From assembly GCF_000334455.1 (NCBI RefSeq), contig NZ_BANX01000005.1:124001-188000 (forward strand): a stretch of DNA of 64,000 nt, read 5' to 3'. The notes beneath the pieces were generated by a model. The model made no database searches and was not told the DNA's origin. It saw nothing but the letters and a program-made list of their open reading frames with translations. Shown piece after piece: positions 58,547 through 64,000 of this stretch. The stretch comes from Gordonia soli NBRC 108243 (lineage in GTDB: Bacteria; Actinomycetota; Actinomycetes; Mycobacteriales; Mycobacteriaceae). Position numbers and translations under genes: made by a program. Numbering within the stretch: position 1 is the stretch's first letter; each line of letters starts with the position of its first letter.

Positions 58547-59731
58547 ATGGCTGTCACCACCTCTGTTGCACCGAGCGCGTCCGGCGTTCGCGGCACGATG
58601 CCCGCGCTCCTCGCGCTGGGCCTCGCGTCGTTTCTCGCGGTGACGACCGAGATGCTCCCGGTCGGTCTGTTGCCGGCGCTGGGGGAGGCGTTCGGGACGA
58701 GTGAGTCGCGGACGGGTGCGTTGGTCACCGTCTACGCGGCGATGGTCGCGATCTTCTCCGTCCCGCTGACCGTGGCGACGCGGCGGGTGGCCCGCAAGCC
58801 GCTGATCGTGACCACGGTCTCGGCGTACCTGGTGAGCAACGTGATGATCGCGCTCGCGCCGACGTTTGCCGTGGTCGCCGGCGGTCGCGTTGTCGGTGGG
58901 CTCGCGCACGCCCTCTTCTTCTCCGTCTGCATCGGTTACGTGCCGAAGGTCGTCGAGTCGGGCTCGGTCGGCCGTGGCCTCGCGATCGTCGCCGGCGGAT
59001 CGACTGCCGGGTTCGTCCTGGGAGTCCCGTTGTCGACGACGTTGGGGTCATTGATCGGATGGCGTGGCGCCTTCCTGACGCTGGCCGTGGTGGCCGCAGC
59101 CGTGGTGGTCCTGGTGGCAAGGCACCTGCCCGCGGTCGCCGGTGCCATCGGTGTCCGGCCCGCGCGGGCGCCGGGAACGCGGGGTGACCTCGCGACCGTG
59201 GTCACGGCCAACATGTTGACCTTCGTCGGGCAGTACACGCTGTACACCTACGTCAGCGTGATCCTGGTGACCGCAGGCGCAGCCCAGGGGTGGATAGGTC
59301 CGCTGCTCCTGGTCTGCGGTGTCTGTGGGCTGTTCGGGCTGCTGCTCACCGGTCGATCGATCGACCGTCGGCAGCGCACGGTGGTGCTGACGGTGATCGC
59401 GCTCCTGGTCGCGGCGATGGTCGGCGTCGGTATGTCGATGCCATGGCTCGCCGTGGTCGTGGTCGCGGTCGCCGTGTGGTGCGGCGTCTTCGGCGGTGTG
59501 CCGGCGATGTTCCAGACCGCGGCCGTCCGCACGATGGCCGATGCCCCCGAGATCGCCGGCGCGTGGATCAACTCGACGGCCAACATCGGCATCGCGGTCG
59601 GCGCCCTCATCGGCGGTGGGGTGCTCTCGACATCGGCCGGCCTCCCCGCTGTCGCGGGGGTCGGTGCGGCGCTCGCCGCGACCGGATTCGTCGTCGTGCT
59701 GGTCGGGACCCGGGCCTTCCCCCGTGCCTGA
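58547..59731 (+). CDS. MFS efflux transporter (AraJ-like)
   Basis: 394 residues from ATG 58547 (TTG 58538 is also in frame). Twelve membrane helices; the first carries TTEMLPVGLLPALGEAFG, very like the transporter at 1382, and the A-loop is RRVARKPLIV. The late GAWINSTANIGIAVGALIGG is typical of sugar-efflux/chloramphenicol-resistance-type MFS proteins. Control by a ROK protein suggests a sugar or glycoside substrate, but that is inference. Confidence 0.87.
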   Translation: MAVTTSVAPSASGVRGTMPALLALGLASFLAVTTEMLPVGLLPALGEAFGTSESRTGALVTVYAAMVAIFSVPLTVATRRVARKPLIVTTVSAYLVSNVMIALAPTFAVVAGGRVVGGLAHALFFSVCIGYVPKVVESGSVGRGLAIVAGGSTAGFVLGVPLSTTLGSLIGWRGAFLTLAVVAAAVVVLVARHLPAVAGAIGVRPARAPGTRGDLATVVTANMLTFVGQYTLYTYVSVILVTAGAAQGWIGPLLLVCGVCGLFGLLLTGRSIDRRQRTVVLTVIALLVAAMVGVGMSMPWLAVVVVAVAVWCGVFGGVPAMFQTAAVRTMADAPEIAGAWINSTANIGIAVGALIGGGVLSTSAGLPAVAGVGAALAATGFVVVLVGTRAFPRA

Positions 59732-59789
59732 CCGACTCTGCGAGCCTCCGTCTGCGAGCGAGACCGGATCGCATCGGGGAGTCGTGTGT

Positions 59790-59804
59790 GCGGGTGACAC
59801 CCGC
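59790..59804. terminator. Short hairpin between convergent genes
   Basis: GCGGGTG and CACCCGC form a perfect 7-base stem with a one-base gap, between the MFS gene end (59731) and the crtD-like gene end (59817). The loop is too short for an ideal hairpin, so the inner pairs would open. Confidence 0.35.
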
Positions 59805-59816
59805 CTACGGCCGGAT

Positions 59817-61304
59817 TCAGGCCGGACCGATCAATCCGCTGGTGATGCGCGCCGACAACAGTACCAGCGGCAGACCGCCGCCCGGATGCGCCGATCCGCC
59901 GACCAGGAAGAGTCCCGGGACCGGAGATGCATTGCGGGGCCGCAGGAATGCTGCCTGCGCCCCATTGGACGACGATCCGTAGATCGAACCACCAGGGGTG
60001 AGGGTGCGTCGCTGGAGGTCGGCGGGCGAGATGATCTCGCGGAATCGGATCGAACCTCGCACATCGGCTCCGCGGTCGGCCATCAGATCCACCAGGTGGT
60101 CGGCGTACGACGGCACCAATCCCGGCTCATCCCAGTCCATTCCGCGGCCCGGCGCGTGCGGCGGTGCGTTCACCAGTACGAACCACGCGGCAGATCTCGG
60201 CGTCGGCACGACGGTCGGGTCGTCTGGTGCGCAGATGTACACGGTGGGTCGCTCGACCGGGCGTGGCGGACCGCGCAACCCGAAGACGGCGTCGAACTCG
60301 GCGTCGTAGTCCTCGGCGAACAGCACCTGATGGTGTGGCAGTCGGGGCGCGTCGTCGACGGCCAGCATCATCGCGAACCCCGACAGCGAGGGAGTGCTGC
60401 GCTCGATCCGACGACGTACACGTCGGGCGATCCGACCATCGACGAGATGGCTGTACACCTGGCGCGCATCGGCATTCGCGACGACGACGTCTGCCGAGAT
60501 CTCGTCGCCTCCGGCGAGCGTGACGCCGCGGACCGCCCCGGAGCGCGTGGTGCTGATCCCATCGACTGCGACCCCGAGTTCCACTTGACCGCCGAGGTCG
60601 ACGAACCGGTCGCGGAGTGCCGCCGCGATCTCCCACAGTCCCCCGTGCACGTACCAGGAACCCCAGGCCTGCTCGGTCCACGGGACGGAAGCGAGGGCCG
60701 CGGGGGCCCGTCGCGGGTCGGAGCCGGTATAGGTCGCATAGCGGTCGAGCAGTTGTCGCAACCGTGGATCGTGCAGGTACCGGTTGCCGATCGCGCGCAG
60801 ACTCGACCACGGAGCGATCGTGGTCACCTGAGACGGCGTGCGCAGACCCCGGACCATCGTGCGCAGCCCCATCGGTGATTCCAGGAACGGTTCGTGCGTC
60901 ACGTCCCAGATCGACTGTGCACGTTCGAGGAACGCCATCCACTGCGCACCCGTCCCGACACCGAGTGCGGCGTCGACGGCGCCGGGGACGTCGACGAGGT
61001 CGCCGGGCATGTCGAGTTCGACACCGTCGGGGAAGCGGTAGTGCGCGGCGGTGCGAAGTCGTACCAGGGACAGGGCATCGTGCACGGACGCACCCGTTGA
61101 TGCGAAGGTCTCCTCGAGGATGTGGGGCATCGTCACCAGGGACGGTCCGGTATCGAATCGGAAGCCCTCCCGGTCGATCACACCGAGCTTGCCGCCGACC
61201 TCGTCTGCCTGTTCCAGGATCAGGACGTCGTGTCCTGAGGCCTGCAGTCGCATCGCCGCGGCGAGCCCGCCGACGCCTGCACCGATGACCACGATCCGGC
61301 TCAT
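59817..61304 (-). CDS. Carotenoid desaturase/dehydrogenase, CrtD/CrtI-like
   Basis: 495 residues from ATG 61304. The FAD motif is VVIGAGVGGLAAAMRLQASG, followed by EQADEVGGKLGVIDREGFRF and DTGPSLVTMPHILEE. The C-terminal motif is LFLVGGSAHPGGGLPLVLLS. It is clearly distinct from crtI at 55729, and lies with a glycosyltransferase and a CruF-like gene, so a 1'-hydroxycarotenoid 3',4'-desaturase (CrtD) or a CrtO-like ketolase role is likely. Its start overlaps the glycosyltransferase stop (ATGA). The exact reaction is not certain. Confidence 0.82.
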   Translation of the reverse strand: MSRIVVIGAGVGGLAAAMRLQASGHDVLILEQADEVGGKLGVIDREGFRFDTGPSLVTMPHILEETFASTGASVHDALSLVRLRTAAHYRFPDGVELDMPGDLVDVPGAVDAALGVGTGAQWMAFLERAQSIWDVTHEPFLESPMGLRTMVRGLRTPSQVTTIAPWSSLRAIGNRYLHDPRLRQLLDRYATYTGSDPRRAPAALASVPWTEQAWGSWYVHGGLWEIAAALRDRFVDLGGQVELGVAVDGISTTRSGAVRGVTLAGGDEISADVVVANADARQVYSHLVDGRIARRVRRRIERSTPSLSGFAMMLAVDDAPRLPHHQVLFAEDYDAEFDAVFGLRGPPRPVERPTVYICAPDDPTVVPTPRSAAWFVLVNAPPHAPGRGMDWDEPGLVPSYADHLVDLMADRGADVRGSIRFREIISPADLQRRTLTPGGSIYGSSSNGAQAAFLRPRNASPVPGLFLVGGSAHPGGGLPLVLLSARITSGLIGPA

Positions 61305-62434
61305 CCGGTCACCTCCACCGGTCGGCCCTTCCATCGGAGGGTGCCACGGCGTCGCGCGACGATCGAATCCGCCGTCAGGGCCGCGAATGCGACGATCGAC
61401 GCCGGGTGCGCTGCGACGTCGGGCCAGATCCGACCGCCGGTCCGGCGTGCGGCGACCGTCCTCGACAACACACCTGCCAGGTAGCCCACGAAGCCGACGC
61501 GCGAGCCGGTCAGCATCGCCGCGAACGGGACGACATAGGCGAGCAGCAGCACGGTCACCACCGCGCACGTGTCCCCGGTCGACCCGAATGCCGACCACAG
61601 CGACTTGCGGTAGCCGGCGCGGACCTCTGCCCAACCCTCGTACATGCGGCAGGTGGCGAGGTGGCTGCCGTCGACGACCACCCCTCGCCCACCGACACGC
61701 TTCACGGCCCGTAGCAGTGCGATGTCCTCGAGCACCTCCGCACTCACCGCCGCGTGGCCACCGCTGCGTCGGTAGACCCCGGCGTCGATGACGAGGAACT
61801 GGCCGTTCGCGGCGGAGAGCGACGGTCGCGGCGAACGCTCGGCGAGCAGCAACGGCAGCGTGCTCAGCCACGACCACTGCAGCAGCGGTTGTACCAACCG
61901 TTCGCCGACGCCGACGGTCTCCTGACGCGGGTACGGACTCACGAGTGAGAGGTCGAGTGCTCGGAGAGACGCGACCGAGGCGACGAACGCCGTCGGTTCC
62001 AGGCGCACATCGGCGTCGACGAAGATCAGTGTGCCGTCGTGAAAAGCGGCGCGCGACAACTGATGACACGCCCACGACTTACCCAGCCACCCCGCGGGCG
62101 GACTGGTGCCGCTGATCACCGAGACACGCGGGTCGGCATGGGCGACACGATCGAGCACCGCGCGGGTGCCGTCCTGGGAGTCGTCGTCCAGCAGGACGAT
62201 CCGGACCTCACCCGGCCAACGGTCCGCGGCCGCGGTGATACCTGCCAGACACCCAGCGGCATGGGTCAACTCGTCACGCATCGGCACCAGTACCGACAGC
62301 GGCTCCGGTGCCGGCGGCGCGTCAGGATCGGGTCGCCTCAGACGGATCGCGTTGTCGACGGTCAGTCCGAGCGACACGATCGCGAGGGCGGACCCGAGGC
62401 CGACCACGCGATGCCGGAGATCAGCGACGTGCAT
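61301..62434 (-). CDS. Family 2 glycosyltransferase, CruG-like carotenoid glycosyltransferase
   Basis: 377 residues. An N-terminal membrane helix precedes a GT2 domain with LSVLVPMRDELTHAAGC, VLLDDDSQDGT, LIFVDADVRLEP (DxD), EVLEDIALLRAV and the RxxLW-type YRKSLWSAF; two or three C-terminal membrane helices follow. The order and neighbours fit CruG/CrtQ-like enzymes that attach a sugar to hydroxylated carotenoids at the membrane. It overlaps the CruF-like gene by 14 bases. Confidence 0.82.
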   Translation of the reverse strand: MHVADLRHRVVGLGSALAIVSLGLTVDNAIRLRRPDPDAPPAPEPLSVLVPMRDELTHAAGCLAGITAAADRWPGEVRIVLLDDDSQDGTRAVLDRVAHADPRVSVISGTSPPAGWLGKSWACHQLSRAAFHDGTLIFVDADVRLEPTAFVASVASLRALDLSLVSPYPRQETVGVGERLVQPLLQWSWLSTLPLLLAERSPRPSLSAANGQFLVIDAGVYRRSGGHAAVSAEVLEDIALLRAVKRVGGRGVVVDGSHLATCRMYEGWAEVRAGYRKSLWSAFGSTGDTCAVVTVLLLAYVVPFAAMLTGSRVGFVGYLAGVLSRTVAARRTGGRIWPDVAAHPASIVAFAALTADSIVARRRGTLRWKGRPVEVTG

Positions 62435-63308
62435 CGGCGACCTGTCGGACCAGCACCACCACCAGCGGAATCGCGATCGCCCCCATCAGTATTCCGCCGG
62501 TGAGGGCGACCGGAGGGCGGCCGAAGAACGCGAGGTGCGCGAGCACCGACGAGAAGTACGTCCACAGGTAGATCGCGATCGGCAGGCAATCACCCCCGGT
62601 ACGGGATTCGGTGGTCGCCGCTCGGGCCCCACCGATCACCCGATCCAGAATCGCCATCATCACGAACGACACGACCAGCCACCCGGCGAAGTTGGTGAGC
62701 GGGATGCCGGACACGCCCGGCAGCGACGGCGTCGGATACCGCCACTCCCAGTTGCCTTGATCCACCATCTGCGGATCGAGGAAGACATCCCAGGCCGTCA
62801 GCGCGCACGCGCCGACAATGGAGGTCGTGAGGCGACCATGGGAGCCGGCCAGGCGGCGCGCGACCACGAGTGCGGGCCACGCCATCATGATCCAGGCCAT
62901 CGAGACCAGCACGGGTACGCCAAGGATCGTGAGACCGAGGCCGTCCGTGTAGTCGTATGTGCCGAAGGGGAAGCCCGTGCGGATGCCGACCGCCTCCGCG
63001 ACGAGGCCGCCTCCGCCGACCACGACGACCACGGCCGAGGCCGACAGGTATCCCCGTGTCACGATCACATGGGTCAGCGTGGCGGCCGTCAGCAGCGACA
63101 CGCTGGCCACGGTCAGTGCGAGATTGCCGCCGCCGGTCAGCGGGAACGCGATCTGCACCCCGACGGTGGCGAGGAACAACGTCCACGCGAGTGTGATCCC
63201 GGTCCGACCCCACCGATCTCGCCGTGGTGGGCGGCGATCGACGGCGGGGAGCGGGCCGGTGTGGGCCCCGAATCCGCGGGAGACGGGATGGAGATCATGG
63301 CCCCGCAT
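62421..63308 (-). CDS. cruF: CruF-like carotenoid 1,2-hydratase (carotenoid biosynthesis protein)
   Basis: 295 residues from ATG 63308, overlapping the preceding stop by one base. Seven or eight membrane helices contain the CruF signatures FPFGTYDYTDGLGLTILGVP, TAWDVFLDPQMVDQGNWEW and GIPLTNFAGWLVVS. Family members (gamma-carotene 1'-hydroxylase/hydratase, bisanhydrobacterioruberin hydratase) add water to the end of an acyclic carotenoid, giving the tertiary hydroxyl used by a glycosyltransferase. The first ~20 residues may be over-called, since the start before helix 1 is uncertain. Confidence 0.83.
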   Translation of the reverse strand: MRGHDLHPVSRGFGAHTGPLPAVDRRPPRRDRWGRTGITLAWTLFLATVGVQIAFPLTGGGNLALTVASVSLLTAATLTHVIVTRGYLSASAVVVVVGGGGLVAEAVGIRTGFPFGTYDYTDGLGLTILGVPVLVSMAWIMMAWPALVVARRLAGSHGRLTTSIVGACALTAWDVFLDPQMVDQGNWEWRYPTPSLPGVSGIPLTNFAGWLVVSFVMMAILDRVIGGARAATTESRTGGDCLPIAIYLWTYFSSVLAHLAFFGRPPVALTGGILMGAIAIPLVVVLVRQVADARR

Positions 63309-64000
63309 CACGCCGGCCGCCCTCGATACGTCCCTTCGACGCCGGTGACCGCCAGCCGGGTGAACATCTCCTCGGCGTACCACCGTCGCTGAGTCGTGTC
63401 CCGGATCGCGCCTCGGTGAGCCGTTGTGCGATAAGCGAAGTCGGCCAAGGCATCCGCCGAGTCCCAGACCGAGAAGGTGCCCTGCACACCGATCGGGAAC
63501 TCGCCGACACCCAGCGCCAGTCGGACCCCGTCTGCATGCCCCAGAGCAGCAGCCACCGGCGGTACGGCGCGCCAGAAGGACAGCATCCGTGTCGGTCGTA
63601 GACGAGCCCTGGTCAGCGCGGCCACCGGCCCGGGCCAGGAGGTCGCGGACCCATGAGAGTCCACATCCGTGAAGGGATCCACACCCGACCACGTGCCGCG
63701 AGAGCGAATAGGGCGCATGGAGATCCGGAGTTCCTCGCTGCTGGCCGATCGCCACTGCCGCACGGCGTGGGCGTCTTTGCCCGCGCGGGCCGCGGCGTCG
63801 TCCTCCCACACGGTGAGAGCGGCCCAGTGTCGAGCGTCGGCGCCGGCGAGCGTGAAGCTGTCGCCCGATGCGGTACCGAGCAGTTTCGCGAAGCGGACGC
63901 CGGGTGTCCGTGCCAGTGCGCGTCGGCCGGTCGCCATCCGACCGAGGGCGGTGGCGACACGATCCACGCCCCAGACTCGCAACTCCACGACCGGCCCGGC
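63308..64000 (-). CDS. CrtA-like spheroidene monooxygenase family protein (possibly 5' partial)
   Basis: At least 226 residues. VRFAKLLGTASGDSFTLAGADARHWAALTVWED matches the spheroidene monooxygenase (CrtA) family in two adjoining stretches, as do LRISMRPIRSRGTWSGVDPF and DFAYRTTAHRGAIRDT later. CrtA adds keto oxygen at C-2 of acyclic carotenoids; the family is also called DUF3291-like. GTG 63988 is a possible start, but the frame is open to the window edge and homologues usually have a few more residues. It is the first visible gene of the crtA-cruF-cruG-crtD run. Confidence 0.78.
   Translation of the reverse strand, partial: AGPVVELRVWGVDRVATALGRMATGRRALARTPGVRFAKLLGTASGDSFTLAGADARHWAALTVWEDDAAARAGKDAHAVRQWRSASSEELRISMRPIRSRGTWSGVDPFTDVDSHGSATSWPGPVAALTRARLRPTRMLSFWRAVPPVAAALGHADGVRLALGVGEFPIGVQGTFSVWDSADALADFAYRTTAHRGAIRDTTQRRWYAEEMFTRLAVTGVEGTYRGRPA

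Overview
The window is GC-rich (roughly two thirds G+C by eye) and densely packed. It looks like the chromosome of a mycolic-acid actinobacterium of the Gordonia/Rhodococcus/Williamsia type. The pointers are an F420-type luciferase-fold oxidoreductase, a DUF3263 protein, an IrtAB-like ABC pair, a stand-alone siderophore-interacting protein, a carotenoid set with CruF- and CrtA-like members, frequent GTG starts and many 4-bp stop/start overlaps. The species cannot be fixed from this stretch. I saw no rRNA, tRNA, insertion sequence or CRISPR array.

Layout. 1-7470: the end of an NRPS gene (carrier protein, thioesterase and, in the same frame, a PptA-like tautomerase), followed by two MFS transporters, two DszC-type flavoproteins and an amidohydrolase, mostly coupled by overlapping stops and starts; the product is unknown to me. 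7589-12300: a lone AAA+ ATPase, a small membrane protein, then a TetR gene divergent from an iron-type binding lipoprotein and a siderophore-interacting flavoprotein. 12499-19253: a decayed serine acetyltransferase gene, an ABC transporter of the lantibiotic-immunity type, an alpha/beta hydrolase-histidine kinase-response regulator operon and a TetR gene. 19315-23047: hydrolase, small unknown protein, TetR and a decayed lipase gene. 23048-28372: a MerR-like regulator divergent from an IrtA/IrtB-like exporter-fold pair that overlaps a second iron-type binding lipoprotein.

28395-46777: mostly single genes: LysR/EamA, HtrA protease, HNH nuclease, lipase, a broken methyltransferase, F420-type oxidoreductase, ArsR/MFS, a receiver-thioredoxin reductase fusion, an amine oxidase and an SDR. 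46816-49884: a molybdate operon (HTH-TOBE regulator, modA, modB, modC). 50135-52674: imine-reductase-like gene, quinone oxidoreductase and its MerR regulator. 52845-64000: a secreted PAP2 phosphatase, then carotenoid genes (idi-crtB-crtI on +; crtD-, cruG-, cruF- and crtA-like on -) split by a ROK repressor/MFS pair.

How the parts may work together: two iron-type binding lipoproteins, one ferric-chelate reductase-like protein and an IrtAB-like importer suggest siderophore recovery. The NRPS genes at the left edge might make the ligand, but nothing in the sequence proves it. Idi supplies isoprene units, CrtB and CrtI make the C40 polyene, and the minus-strand genes would hydrate, desaturate, glycosylate and oxygenate its ends.

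The most unusual features are (1) the in-frame thioesterase-tautomerase junction with a strong internal ribosome-binding site, which matters because these tautomerases need Pro-1 at a free N-terminus; (2) several families of short intergenic repeats, namely 21-bp tandem arrays, a 69-bp palindromic element, a 78-bp palindromic element, a 70-bp pair flanking htrA and a 36-bp tandem array; and (3) three genes decayed by internal deletion with frameshift or stop.
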